DNA of 64,000 bases, taken from positions 58,666,711 through 58,730,710 of the forward strand of contig NC_080544.1 of assembly GCF_028640845.1 (NCBI RefSeq), in the 5' to 3' direction. This document shows positions 1 through 11,625 of the stretch, one piece after another; position 1 is the first letter of the stretch, and every line of letters starts with the position of its first letter. The translations under genes were made by a program, and so were the position numbers. Origin of the DNA: Ahaetulla prasina (lineage: Eukaryota; Chordata; Lepidosauria; Squamata; Colubridae). Below the pieces are notes generated by a model. That model had not been told where the DNA came from and searched no databases. It worked only from the letters and a program-made list of their open reading frames with translations.

Positions 1-92
1 GAGTACGTAAGCCCCTTCGTTCAGCACTTTGTTCGCAACTTTGAACGGTTGCTGAATAAATGGTCTTAAGTCAAAGACTACCTCTATTATTA
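1..92 (+). repeat. Right-end fragment of the TA-flanked palindromic MITE family
   Basis: The first ~90 bases match the right end of the ~370 bp element found complete elsewhere in this window (for example 13931-14305). They carry the same run: a 'ttgaacggt' segment followed by 'gactacct' near 83-90. The copy is truncated by the window edge and has diverged. It lies in an intron of PCGF6. Confidence 0.6.
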
Positions 93-1409
93 AAGTGATG
101 TTTTCTTATTCTGGTTTTCCATTATAGTGTCAGTATTTTTGTTTTATTTTATTGAATGTTTTGAAAGAAACAGTCTGATTTTTAAAGAAATCACATAGTT
201 CTGAAAATATATAGATTAACTTCTCCCATCCTTGACATCCTCCAGATTTTGATATCATCTTCCAAAATTTTCAGCAATAGCTGTGCTTTTGGGGGAATTC
301 TGGGATCTAAAATATATACATCTGGAAGGCACACAGAATGGATAAGACTGGTATACAGTAAAACAATCTCCTGTTTTTAGAATTGCCCTGAAAGTAATTT
401 AGAGTTGCTTTGGTTATTTTTAAAAATAACCAAAGTGTATTCTAAGAATGTTTTTGCCAAGGGTTTAATGATGAAAACATCAATAAAATCAATCAATCAA
501 TGTAGAAACAATTTGGCTGTTGCTATTCTGCAGTTCTGAACAGAGGAAAATACAGTGTCTGATAGAAGACTATAAAGTGTGGAGGAATATAACATATCAA
601 GTGTAAAATAGTAAAGGAATATAAAGTGAGTATTAGGGCAAATAGTTCATTACCTTTAACTCCCTGTGTGCATTGGAAATGTGTCATAAAAGCAGAAATT
701 TTCTGTAGCCCACAGTAATCTCAGAGCAATTGAAAATACATCTACAATTAAGATATGACAATAGGAAGTTTAATTCCACTAATCTATTAAATAAGTTGCA
801 GATATAGGAAGAGCTTTGTGGAAGCAAAGGGGATGATCATGAACAAATGATCATGCTTTTGTTTTAGTTGCCTCATTAAACATTATTCTTTTTCAGCAGC
901 TTGGATGAATTAAGCAATGCCATGCAATAGTTACATGTGAATAAATAGTGCCTCTGGGTCTTGTTAATGCTAGATGATGAGCTGAATGGAAAGAAATAGT
1001 ATTCCACAGAGAACTGGGTTGCAGGACTGATCCATTATTAAATTTAAATTATGTTTGAACTGAGAACAGCTGCTCATCTTTAACAAATTTAGCAACATCT
1101 GATCTGAAAGAATATTAACCTGAAAGTGGAGTTTTTAAGATACTTCTCTGCCCATACACTAACAAGTATGTGAAACAAGGGTAAAGTTTAAAAGGGGAAA
1201 TATAGAAAGTACAGTATTTGCCACTGTTAGTAAATCAGTTAAAAATAACTGACTTGTAACAGGTGTGTAGTTTCTCTGAAAGTTATAAAGCTCATTGTTA
1301 ATAGTTTTAGCAGGCTATCATTCTTATTAATTGGGCATACATTTTTTATTTTGAACAAAACTTTTACTAAGTATTAAATTACTCGATAATTTCTTTCTGT
1401 TCATTTCAG
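93..1409 (+). other. PCGF6: PCGF6 intron, no feature seen
   Basis: This AT-rich intronic stretch precedes the penultimate PCGF6 coding exon. I found no other PCGF6 exon, repeat terminus or structured element in it. The polypyrimidine tract and AG acceptor that end it are at about 1391-1409. Confidence 0.5.
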
Positions 1410-1496
1410 GTTGACATAATATGTGGTGATCACTTGCTGGAACAGTATCAGACTCTAAGGGAAATCCAAAATGCTCTAGGGAAGAGTGCAGTGCAG
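1410..1496 (+). CDS. PCGF6: PCGF6 penultimate coding exon
   Basis: PCGF6 is the RING-finger subunit that defines the variant Polycomb complex PRC1.6, a nuclear complex that represses germline genes through H2A ubiquitination. This exon is 87 bp (29 codons, phase 0 at both ends). It follows a pyrimidine-rich AG acceptor at 1408-1409 and ends at a GTAAAG donor at 1497. Its translation includes [14 protein letters not shown], which matches the RAWUL (ubiquitin-like) domain in the C-terminal part of PCGF proteins. That domain binds partner proteins of the complex. The next coding exon, at 5651, continues in phase. The RING-encoding exons lie upstream of the window. Identification is by recognition of the family's C-terminal sequence plus synteny with INA and NT5C2. 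Confidence 0.9.
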
Positions 1497-1554
1497 GTAA
1501 AGTACTGACATGTTAATTAAAAATATGTTTTGTTTAAAAGCAATCCTAATTTTG

Positions 1555-1965
1555 AATAGTGCCATCTCAAGGCACAATTTATTTATTTAAATTTGTTGCC
1601 CTTCAACTCTGTGAGTCTTGGCAGTGTGGAAAATTAAAAAACATACAATTAGCAAGAAACATTAAATCAACAAGTAGCTCAGACTAAAATACTCTGATAA
1701 CAAAATTCACAAAACAAAACAGTGGCCATTAAATTAACAAACATTAGACCTGAGAACAAAACCAGGATTTAAGTCTTTCCAGAACTGAAGGAGAGAAGAC
1801 ACTGTCCTTATCTCTGGAAAGATACTGTTCTCAAATGTGGGAACACACATTTCCTAGATCCCACACAGTGGCAATATTTAATTGATGGGACCTGGACACA
1901 TCCATTCTGCCAGAACAACTAAGTAGGCAGAAACTATTGGAGATATTCTTTCTTATTTACCTTTC
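1555..1965 (-). repeat. Degraded LINE 3' end (CR1/L2-like), minus strand
   Basis: On the plus strand the segment begins with a TTATTTATTTAAATTTG-type tail. It ends with a phrase around 'gatgggacctgg' that recurs at about 44730 next to a LINE reverse-transcriptase remnant. This is the layout expected of the reversed 3' end of a LINE family common in squamates. It lies in the last PCGF6 intron. The class assignment is by resemblance only. Confidence 0.4.
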
Positions 1966-2912
1966 CCAAAAGTGTTTTTGAGACTTTTTTTTTTAGTTTA
2001 TTGAAAAAATGAGTCTTTGGATTTGGATATTCTCGCACTCCCAAATATATGCTGTTCAAGTCAAAATCTTTGTGTTCCCAATCGAGAAACTGAACTTGCA
2101 GCTTTCTTCCGTGTATTTGCCTTACATTCTACAATCTTGGCACACTGAATATATACAAACTCATTATATGTTTTTCATAACATATATTAAAAGGTTTTGG
2201 TGCCATATAACATTCCATGTTGGCTTTCTACAGGAACTACATTCATATATCTTTAATAGAAGGGTTTCTAAACTGATGAAGCTTTAACAAGCAGGCAAAG
2301 AAAGGGCCAGGATATGAACAAGGCATTCCCAAGTGCACAGAGAGTATGCCAGTTTTCATAATGCATAGTATAGGAAATGAGAGTTCTGTAAGTAGAAGGT
2401 GTAGGTTTGCCTCCCTATTGCTCACCAATAGGGAGAAAACATAGTGCTTCTACCCTTTTATCTATGACTGCAGAGAAGGTAGTCAGAATAATCTATAACA
2501 TATGAAATATGATATACAATCCGATTGCTGCTTTCATCAAATCTGAAAAAGAGATTTGAAAAAAAATCAGTAAATAAAATTATATGTGAAACTACTGATG
2601 TATTTTCACAGTGCAGAAGTGCTACATCTGAGAACCTGAATATGTATAATTAACAGTTACAAGACAGTGATGCTAAAAATCATAGTGAATTAATTTTATT
2701 ATTTTGCATTAAATTATGTGTTAAGACCTTTGCAGTGATTGTATCATATCTTAAATATAGCATCAGAAATACCAAAGCAAATGCAATTACTGCTGTCCCT
2801 ACTGGCAACCTCTGTACAAGCTTCTCTGGAGACTTTGGAGAACATATGTCATGATTGGGTCTGAAGATGCACAGTCATGCTTGGACTATCTGCAAAGCAA
2901 TCTTGTAGACAT

Positions 2913-3095
2913 TTGGGCATTTTAAGGCCTACAGGCCACATCTGACCCATGGGCTGCTCTTTCTGACCTGCAGTATTGGTGGGGGGGGGGCAGGGTGGTG
3001 ATAGTATTTGGGGCAGGATAGTGGCAGCCCTCCACAACAGACCCAGTTTTTCATGTGGCCCTTGGGAAAATTGTCCACTGCTGCCATAGAACATA
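2913..3095. repeat. Dispersed hAT-like miniature repeat
   Basis: It contains a 'ggccacatctg.cccatgggctg' phrase shared with the repeat at 26116-26393, and ends with a 'ttgtccactgctg' terminus like that copy's 'ttgcccactcttg'. An internal run of ten or more G lies near 2981-2992. No clear target duplication is visible here. Classification rests on the better-preserved second copy. Confidence 0.4.
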
Positions 3096-3699
3096 CTGTA
3101 GGCACAATGACTAAATAAAATTTATGGAAACTATGCACAGATTGGATTCATTTTTCTCTTAAAATTTTATTTAAAGTTTTTTTAAAAGATAAAAAGCTAA
3201 ACGAATAATAAAGAAAAAAGAAATCAAATAGAAAATTAGAAGTGCAAGAAAGGAAAAAACACAAGAAAAATAGAAAAGAAAAAAGATACAAAGAAGTGAT
3301 TTCTAATCATCTTTGTAGCAGTTATGAGTATAATTATAAATTCACCTTTTTACCTAAAGTTATGACATCTCTCTATTTTAATCTATCCTGCCTAGTGATC
3401 AAAACTATAAATCATATGTTCATTTTTTTCTGTTTTCCACAAAAACTCCATAAGGGATTTCCTGTCAGCAATAAATGTAGATACTTTTTTTGTCTCATCA
3501 AAGACGACAATTTGGCCATCACAGCAATTTCCATTATCTTCACTAACCATTCCTCTGTTATAGATATTGCCCAGTCTTTCCATCTTTGTGCATAGATTAA
3601 TCTTGCTACAATTATCAAAACTTAGAAAACTAATGGCAGAAAATTTTCCCTTTGGGTTTTTTTGTCTTTTTCATTTATTTATTATTTTTAGCGGATGAT

Positions 3700-4060
3700 G
3701 GATATGTGTTTATTCAAATTTTTTAATTCAGTTACTGATGATTGACCCACTACCCCAGCTGGAAGTTGGTTCCTAGCTTCCACTATTCTTTCTATGAAGT
3801 AATACTTTCCAGCATTACTTTTGAATGACCTTCCTATCAGTTTGAAGTTATGCCCCTATGTTCTTTATTTTTGCTTACTATTGAAAATCCTGCCTTCTAG
3901 AACCATATTCACACCCTTAATATATTTAAACGTTTCATTCATGTCCCCCTTTCTTTTCTGACCTCCAAGCTATACAATCATATTCCTCCAATCATATACA
4001 AAAACGAAGTTCCATCACTGTCCATCAATTCCAAAAGAGTAACTTAGTTTTTAATTGTAT
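3700..4060. repeat. Degraded interspersed repeat, probably LINE-derived
   Basis: The phrases around 'agctggaagttggttcc', 'aagttatgcccc' and 'catgtcccccttt' are familiar from an old dispersed repeat of reptile genomes. The 48285-48340 fragment may be another part of the same family. No open frame is retained. I cannot assign the class firmly. It is intronic in PCGF6. Confidence 0.3.
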
Positions 4061-4309
4061 ATTCATCTTTAAAATCCACTGAATCTATTTTCTAGCTTTT
4101 TTATGCATGATAAAACATCTTTTTGTTCACATTTTGAACATATATTTGAAGTGTCTTTATACATTCTAGACAATTTCTCTGCTGATATATTCCAGTGGTA
4201 CATTATTTTGTAAAAATTATCTTTAAGATTATAACAATGTAAATTTCAATCTTTTCAGTCATATATTTTCCCATTGTTCCATCTTGTTCCATATATTATA
4301 GCCAAAAAT

Positions 4310-4352
4310 GGAAGGGAGGGAGGGAGAGGGGAGGGAGGGAGATGGGAATGAA
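4310..4352 (+). repeat. (GGGA)n purine tract, G-quadruplex-capable
   Basis: There are repeated GGGA units with at least six runs of three or more G on the plus strand. It is a low-complexity purine tract in the last PCGF6 intron and lies on the transcribed RNA's sense strand. Confidence 0.6.
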
Positions 4353-4369
4353 AGAAAGGGAGGCAGGGA

Positions 4370-4449
4370 AGCTGGCCACACTACCCCAGCCCCCAAGGTC
4401 AACTACAACCCTGATGCGGCCCTCAATGAAATCGAGTTTGATACCCCTA
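4370..4449 (+). repeat. Partial hAT miniature element (TGTCAAACT family)
   Basis: It ends in 'gagtttgatacccct', the terminal inverted repeat of the element seen at 10043-10166, 58988-59120 and 63655-63785. The internal 'gcggccc' phrase also fits. The left end is missing or replaced by the purine tract. Confidence 0.5.
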
Positions 4450-5284
4450 ATTTAAATGGTGCATTATCAGTCAAAACTGTGGATTTTCTGAAACAAAACC
4501 GTCATTATAAAAATATGATCTATTTTTATCACAGAAATTCTCCCCATCAATGACAATTCAGTTTCTTTCTCCTAAATATCTTTTTTAACTTCATTTCATG
4601 TCTTAACATAGTTATTTTGAAATAGCATATATATTTGTCATAGTGATACCGAGATATTTTATTTACTTTTCAATCTTAAATAGATACGGATTCATAAGCA
4701 TTCAAATAGTGTATATTTCTTTACATGACTCATTGGCCTGATGTGAACCAAATCTAAATAAACTTCCAGGGCAATGCTTAAAGTGAATAAGTGTCTTTAT
4801 GTTACTTTTTCAGGAAATTGTTTTCTGTAAGTGTGTTCTCTTAAAAATTTGTTCTAGAAAGTAAAAATGGAAGCTTATTCATAATGAAATACTTTTTTCA
4901 TAAGGGATCCATATACATAGATACCGGTAGTTAGCATGACATATCTGGTGTTAACGCTTAAAATGCTTAGCCAAGCCATTTGAGAGTCACAATGAACATA
5001 ATTGTCTTCAAATTTGCCTTCAAACTCCTGAAAGAGTCTACAAGGCTAGGAAGATGGAAAGTGAAGTAAAAAGATGAAATCCAAAGTTGGTAATAGCTCT
5101 TCTTTTCTTCTTAACGAGGAGTTACATTTTTAAGGCACAAATCGATATCTGAAACAATATGTCTTTTTTAAATATTTTGTCACTGTGCTTGTGGAGAAAT
5201 GTGGTATTTAGATTCAGATGCGTGTCTTTTGCTGTTTCTCTAGAAAATTATTAACTCAAAGATACTTTGTTTCATTACCGATAC

Positions 5285-5539
5285 CTAGCGTGTGTGTGTG
5301 TGCGCGTTCGTGCATGTGTGCGTGCACACTTTCAAGTGTTGATTTCTCGCAACTGCCTAGACCAGGCCTTGCAGGTTTTTTGGCAAGATTGTGGGGAATG
5401 GTTTGCCATTTGCCTCCTTCCCAAGGCTGAGAGAGTGACTAGCCTAAGGTCACCCAAATGACTTTGGCCTAAGGTAGGACTAGAATTCATAGTTGCCTGG
5501 TTTCTAGCCTGGTACCTTAACGACTATATAAAACTGTCT
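5285..5539 (-). repeat. tRNA-derived SINE, minus strand
   Basis: Read on the minus strand from about 5539 it shows an A-box-like 'tagtcgttaagg' and a B-box-like 'gaattctagtcc', followed by a body with 'gtgaccttaggc'. It ends in a (GT)n-like tail near 5290-5325 on the plus strand. The same architecture occurs at 56792-57053. This is the layout of squamate tRNA-derived SINEs. It sits ~110 bp upstream of the last PCGF6 exon. Confidence 0.65.
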
Positions 5540-5650
5540 CTTATATCTAATGCACAATAAGAAAACTTGTCTATAATAAGTCATTGTCTTTTTTTAGTTT
5601 GCTGATTTCATTGGATTTTTGATTCATACAATTTCTCTTTTTCTTTCCAG

Positions 5651-5719
5651 GATGGGTTACTTATACTTCACTATGGACTGATTCTTAGTGGAGATTCCAC
5701 ATTTTCAAAAATCTCTTAA
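5651..5719 (+). CDS. PCGF6: PCGF6 terminal coding exon and stop
   Basis: The exon follows a TTTCTTTCCAG acceptor ending at 5650. It encodes DGLLILHYGLILSGDSTF and then four more residues before TAA at 5717-5719. The 'DGLL.LHYGL' core is the conserved end of PCGF6, completing the RAWUL fold. The last residues differ from, and run a few residues past, the short end I expect from mammalian PCGF6. This exon therefore reads through a slightly longer C-terminus. The phase joins the 1410-1496 exon exactly. Confidence 0.9.
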   Translation, partial: DGLLILHYGLILSGDSTFSKIS

Positions 5720-6300
5720 ATTTTCAGAAGATGTTTGAAAGAATAAAACCTCATTGGAGAACTGCAGCAAAAAGAAAAGCATTTTATTTAAATGAATTTA
5801 AAGAAATGCACCGTGTTTGCTCTGCATAATAATCAAGGAAGTGATTTAAAGCAGTGAGAAAAACAAACAACAGTACCAGTAAGTAAGCTAAAATACTTCA
5901 GTGGTCTTGTATCATCAGCGCCTAGCTCAGGGAAGAAGCATTATCAGCGTAACAGAATTCATTCTAAATATGTAGGTTTTGCAGCATTCATGACTAATCC
6001 ATGGGCAGTGTTGTATTTGAGACAACAATTTATCCAAAAGTCTTTAAGTATATTTGCAGTACTGTTCTCAGGGATGATCTCTTGGACCACAATGTCTTAT
6101 TGGGAAAAACATGCATTATTCATAGGGGCATTTGAATTTTATTTTAGTCAGTTTAGAAATAAAATGACTTTTAGATTTTTTCCTATAGATAAAATGGAGC
6201 TAATCACCTTTTATAAATTGCAAGCATTTCTATCTCATGCCTTATATGAAAAATATTGAAATACATACTACCAAATACTACAACAGAAAAGAAATAAAGC
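5720..6300 (+). other. PCGF6: PCGF6 3' UTR with candidate poly(A) signals
   Basis: Two AATAAA hexamers follow the stop codon on the plus strand, at 5742-5747 (22 nt after the stop) and 6293-6298. The first would leave an extremely short UTR, so the second or a later one is more likely to be used. The true end cannot be told from sequence. Confidence 0.5.
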
Positions 6301-8640
6301 TATGTTGCCTTTAGATCATCACTGGTTGAATAGCAATGTAAATGTAAAAGTAGATGAGACAATGAATTGGGCTGCATTGGAACAGGTATTCCACTGTTTA
6401 TACCTACAAGTTCAGTGGGAAAATAACTGGACCATATGCTTTCCAAATGTTTAAAACAGTAAACTTGTGCACTTAAATAATAAATGTGCACTTAAATAAT
6501 AAATTAGGAGCTGGCTGAATGGTAGCAATAAAATAACAGAGCCAGAATTGGTTTTATTAAAATATGAATTTGATTAGTTTACAGCTAATATATTAAAATG
6601 ATAAAAAAATGAAATACATCAGATATAAGAAAAAAAGCCATAGAAATACTCAGCAGAAGAAGGGTATGGAAGGATTATTGAAGAGCAGTGAGAAATTGTT
6701 AACAATTATTTTGACTGATTTTTTAAATTAAAAACTAATTCCAGTTGTAGCAACATAAGCTTGCTGGGACAAATGGGTGAAATACAAATATTAATTTTTT
6801 TGCTTCCTCCATACAGCAACTCAAATTCTTAAAGAGTGAAATAATAGAGTGTTTGTTACTTTTTTTAAAGTTGATTGAGTAAATAAATTAGTTCATATTA
6901 TCTCAGTTTGTAAAAATATCAATATTGCAAAATTTGTTACAAGCACACTATTGAAATTGGAACTAATGCAGAAAAACAAACAGAAAACTGTCAGAAAAAA
7001 TAGCATAACTTTTGTAGTGAGAAATCTGCATTGCCAAAGAAAAAATTTTCTGGAGTGCCAACTAGGGATGCTGCGTTACATATATTTGAATATCTAAGTA
7101 GGCACAGAGTCAGGAAGTGAATGTAAATTTTCAATATGCTACCAGACTTTATTTACTTTGTTGCAAAGATTGTTATGGACTCACTAGAGGATTGTCACAA
7201 ATGAAGCATTAAGTTCATGGAGAGAAGTATGGAGTGCTTTTTTTCTAATAATCAACATATTTATTACTGATACGTAATGTACCGACAAATGTTCAAGCTT
7301 TGGTTGAGCAGTATAGGGGCCAAGTTCTGGTCATTATCAAATTCAGTTTGAGTTTCTGCATGTATTATTTATAGAGCTGAAATTTATACAGAACATGTTA
7401 ACCATAAAAATCAAGAGCTGATACATCAGTTCTGAACAGAAAAACTAATGCATTGTATGGATATTTCATTTAAAGAAAACAAGAGAGGCATTTCAGAGGG
7501 AAGTTGTATGAAGAAAACAATTGAAGCACTTTTTTTCTTGTAAAGCTAGAGTTCATGACCATGCAGTTAGCTGTAGCTAATTAAGAGTTAGCTTCAGAAA
7601 ACAAGAGGCTTGCCTTTATAGTGCATATGGTAAACTTTAAGAATTCACTGCCTAAGAGGTATTTACAATTGGTATAGATGGGTTTCTGTTAGCCTTTTCT
7701 GTATCTCCAGAATCAGAGAGTATGTGGCTCAGTATTGCAAGAAAGCAATCTTTCCAAAATCTGTATTTGGGCTTTATAGAGAGACCTTTAATCCTTCAGG
7801 ACTTTTTCTTTCTTTATACATGAAGCATTTTCAGTAATCAGTTTAAGCCAAAACGTTTTTCACATTCAACATTAATAGATTATTGGGAAGGAATACATAA
7901 GAACAACAGTGATCAAGTCTGTCTGCTAGTGCAGTTTAGATTATCAAGAGAGGATTTTCAGAATTTGTATGTATATTGCGTATATATTACATCACACAGT
8001 ATTTTGAAAGGCTGTATTATTTCTCTTTTGAAGAGGAGTCTGCATTCCAAACTGATATCTGAATAAACTATTCAAATATTGGAAATGCCCTACTTGATTC
8101 ATTAAAAAATGAAGCTCCACTGTGGAATATGAAAAATATTTTTCTTGTATTCCAGTTAATTCAATTGCAAAGCATATAACTTCTGTAAAGTTCACTAAAT
8201 CTGTAAATCCTATGTTCAGTGTTAGAGGAGCTTATTTGTGTTGTTCTGTTTTGTTTCTTTTTTCTTCATCTATATATTATTCTACATGAAAAAATACCTC
8301 CCCAAGGCACCATTCCAAATTTTGCCTTATCAAGTAAATATATAATATTTTATTACATCTTGGTTACGCAACGTTTGGAATTTATCACAATGTTGAAGCA
8401 CATTATAATGGTATATATTTTATGTACTATTATCACAATTGTAACATGTAGAGGATCATGTTGATAGCAAGTTTTAAGACATACCACATTTCAAATTAAT
8501 TTTTCTCTCTAGTTATTCCATAAGCTTGAGACAGTCCCAATATATTCTCACAAGAATTACCTGGAATCCTCTCATATCTCTGCTTTGCATATTCTTAAAC
8601 ATTTTGGGAAGTTTCTTCCAAGATCAGAATAATGATGGCC
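6301..8640. other. Convergent intergenic DNA, no feature seen
   Basis: This AT-rich sequence lies between the 3' ends of PCGF6 (+) and INA (-). Short open frames here have no recognisable family, codon signature or splice context. I see no repeat termini. Confidence 0.4.
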
Positions 8641-8647
8641 ATAGTTC

Positions 8648-8672
8648 ATTTTGCCCCCACCCCCCACCCCCC
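8648..8672. repeat. C-rich tract (three C runs of five to six)
   Basis: C runs are separated by single A residues, giving a G-rich tract on the minus strand. Low-complexity, possibly G-quadruplex/i-motif forming. It is isolated in AT-rich DNA. Confidence 0.5.
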
Positions 8673-8674
8673 AT

Positions 8675-10042
8675 TCTGTAGCATTCCTCTTCCAATTGTA
8701 AGGTTAAATACATACATATATAAATATCTAAATTCATCTTACACAGTCATTACGAAAGCATTAGTGTGGAATCTGAAAATCTCACACATAGTTATAATTG
8801 AAAGCATTTTATGGTTTCATTCGTTCACTTTTAGTCATTGGCCCTTTCCACACAAATAAACTTAGGTATTTATTGGCTGTAATGTAACTGTATTAATTAT
8901 TAATACCAAAGTTTAGATTCACAATAGCGCAAATGACAAACAGGCTGCCTAAAGTGGTACAACATTTTTTTTTATTAATTTGTGCCTTACAGAGAAGAAA
9001 AGTGTATTAGTTCAAGGGACACAAGACAGGACATGGATTTGTATTATGAAACTTTGTGACAGGATGAATCAGTGCAAAGACATCAAATAATACAGTCTTG
9101 AATTTCTGCAGAAAGCAATTTAGTTGCTGGCAATCTTTAAGGCATTCAAATAAAATCTAAAATAGTGTGTTCTATATAAAACTTGGCACATGTTTAGATA
9201 GAGATACATAGTGAAGTTAAATTCTGATAGGACTTGGGAATCTGATTTATCAGAATTCCCAAATTTTTTAAGGAAATTTTATGTTGATCACTTCCAACCA
9301 AGATTATTCTTGTGTCATTTGCTGCAGAAACATGGGCTGAATCTGCTACTCGTTGGAAATGTAAGAATTTTTATTTATCAGATTTCAGCACCATTTGTTT
9401 ATTTTAAAAAAATCAATTGTTTTTATGTGTGTTGCGTATATATATGATTTTCAGTTGTGATTGGCAAGGCTGAACAATTACATTCACCTTAATCAGAGCA
9501 AAATTAGAAGAACCATTAAATTCACTAATGCATTTTATTTGTGCAATAATGAATGTATATAAGAAAATACATTTAGTAAAAGTCCCTCTCTTATTTAAGA
9601 AACCGTATCTCAATAACTTACACAGAAGCCATATTGTTTTCCATAATACAGAAATAAGCAGCTGGCATAAATCTACATTCTTTTTCTAATGATGAACCAA
9701 CACATACATCCCTGTTTTAGGTTGCAGATTGTGCCTTATAGAAGCAGCAGCAATCGCTACTTTTGAATCAGCATTAGTACTGTGCTTCTAGACAATACAG
9801 GAGTAATTCTTTTAGCTTTGTTTTATATAAAGCTAACCTCTAAAACGTGTTTCTTTTCATTTTTTAATAGCGGCACTATTGATTTTAAGCAACAACAACT
9901 TTTAAAATTGCTGGCTACTAATATGGCACAAGGTAAAATGGACAGTGCAGTGACTTGTTAGATAATCACAGAGATGGTCAAAAACGTGCATTCAACTAAC
10001 AATTAGCCAGGATCCTAAGACTCCTAATTATTTGACTACAGC
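8675..10042. other. Convergent intergenic DNA, possible distal INA 3' UTR
   Basis: AT-rich sequence. If INA uses a distal poly(A) site, part of this could be its 3' UTR on the minus strand. No coding feature is supported. Confidence 0.35.
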
Positions 10043-10166
10043 AGGGGTGTCAAACTTGTGGCCTGTGGGCCGGATGTGTCACACGCTGGCCACCCCCACC
10101 CCCGTTTTAGCGAAGAGGGAAAAAGTCGTGATACATCATATGACAATGCGAATTTGACACCCCTTG
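10043..10166. mobile_element. hAT-type miniature element, 124 bp
   Basis: Termini 'aggggtgtcaaac' and 'tttgacacccc' are inverted repeats. The flanking 8-mers 'actacagc' (10035-10042) and 'tctacagc' (10167-10174) match at 7 of 8 positions, the size of a hAT target duplication. It is too short to encode a transposase, so it is nonautonomous. Other copies are at 58988-59120 and 63655-63785, with a partial one at 4370-4449. Confidence 0.75.
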
Positions 10167-10493
10167 TCTACAGCATGTAGATTATTTTAAAGATGGGCAT
10201 ATTGTGAATAGCTTTAGATATCAAAAAATTTATTATGTGTCTCTTGACAATGTGCTAATAGGATTTATTTATGCAGTGATTCAACAAGTTTATCATGGGG
10301 GTGTTCATCTTCCTAAACCTTGTTCGTATTTTCTACCTAACATTCCTAGATAATTTTGTATTTCCTTGTAACGTGCATAGACCACAAAGTAAAATAAATA
10401 TTTGTATTTTTTACATTTCTGTGGTCTAGAAGGACTAAAACGAAATAAAGTTCATGATCTGGAAATTAAATAATTGAATTATCTGTCAGTTTC

Positions 10494-10499
10494 TTTATT
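10494..10499 (-). terminator. INA: Candidate INA poly(A) signal (AATAAA)
   Basis: The minus strand reads AATAAA about 400 nt after the INA stop codon. It is the first such hexamer I noticed at a plausible distance. Longer 3' UTRs remain possible. Confidence 0.4.
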
Positions 10500-10895
10500 T
10501 TACGAGGCAGACAATAAGGATTAATCTTCATTTCACTAATGTGATTTAGTTGCTAGATTTTTCCCAACTTGAATGTTGTGCTCGGCAGAAATAAATCAGA
10601 AACATGATTATTAAGACCACAAGTGTGTGTGTTAGCACATGCTTATTTTCTCTTTAATTCAGCAATTGGGAGACATGTCTGCCTTATAGCAATGCAGTTG
10701 GCAAACAAGATTTACTACAGTATTTCTAAATTAATCTTTGAGCCTCGGTATTTCTCCTATTGAAATAATTTACTGTGAAACATTAGAAAGTTAAATTGAT
10801 GTGATCTGGGTAAGAACCTTAATTCAGGTATAGGCAATTTAAAGACTTAAGCTATATTATTATCCCTTGCGTGTAACTGTACTTAAGGTCAGTGG

Positions 10896-11199
10896 TTACA
10901 TTTTTTGATTGACAGTGTTTCCTTCTTCCAAGTTTGTTTTTTTAGTGGCTGTTACGGTTTCCTCTATCATTTCACCAAAGGGATCTCCTACCTGGCTTGA
11001 TGAAATTTTTGAGGTTAATTTAGCTTCCTCTTTCTCATCTTTCTTAAAATAGAAAGAGGATGACATTTTGGAGCTGCTGGCTACAGATGAACTAAAGAGC
11101 CTGGGTTGGAAAGAGTAAGTAGGGTTGGAAAGGGGATTCAGAGATGAGATGCTCATGCCTGAAGTACTAAAACGTGTCTCCTCACCCTCCAACAGCTTC
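10896..11199 (-). CDS. INA: INA exon 3: end of rod and tail domain
   Basis: This exon completes the consensus helix-termination motif of intermediate filaments: the codon split across the intron gives YRKLLEGEE, about residues 379-387. It then encodes a ~93-residue tail ending NQKM, with TAA at 10896-10898. The acceptor on the minus strand is TTTGCAG, and the exon starts at 11199. The tail keeps the Ser-rich start, an Asp/Glu/Lys stretch and a FGEMIEETV-like segment typical of alpha-internexin. Its acidic run is broken up by Lys rather than being a long Glu string. A short 301 bp intron separates it from exon 2. Confidence 0.93.
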
Positions 11200-11500
11200 C
11201 TGCAAATACAACAAAAAAAGATTTTATTAATAATGGAAATCGAGGATTTTCAGGCACACTTATATACATAGATAAGGTAAACAATATATGTCTTATGTGA
11301 TAAAAAGAAATTACCTTAACAAAATAATCACATTCGCCGACTGTAAATGCAAAATTATGGCAAAGCATTGAAATAAATAGGATCAAGCCATTTCTCACCA
11401 AGCTATTAGGGCAACGTAAATTTGATCACCTATTTTGGACATTTTCAAAAGAGCACGCATTACAATTCTAAGTCGATATTGAGAATCAAAACCTAGTTAC

Positions 11501-11625
11501 CTGTATGCTGCTATCTCTATATCCAAGGCCATTTTGACATTTAGTAAATCTTGATATTCCCTCAGATGCCGAGCCATTTCACTCTTTGTATCTCTCAAAT
11601 CACTTTCTAACTGGCTAATGGTATC
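11501..11625 (-). CDS. INA: INA exon 2: coil 2 end of the rod
   Basis: The exon is 125 bp, the size expected for this exon in the neurofilament-type gene structure. The minus-strand acceptor is TTTACAG and the donor is GTAACT after '..CATACAG'. It encodes 42 residues, including [20 protein letters not shown], the strongly conserved end of rod coil 2 that drives filament assembly. It joins exon 1 in phase 0 and exon 3 in phase 2. Confidence 0.95.

Noticed and set aside
3242..3595. 117-codon plus-strand frame in a PCGF6 intron
   Set aside because: Lys- and Phe-rich composition typical of AT-rich chance frames, with an overlapping minus-strand frame of similar length.
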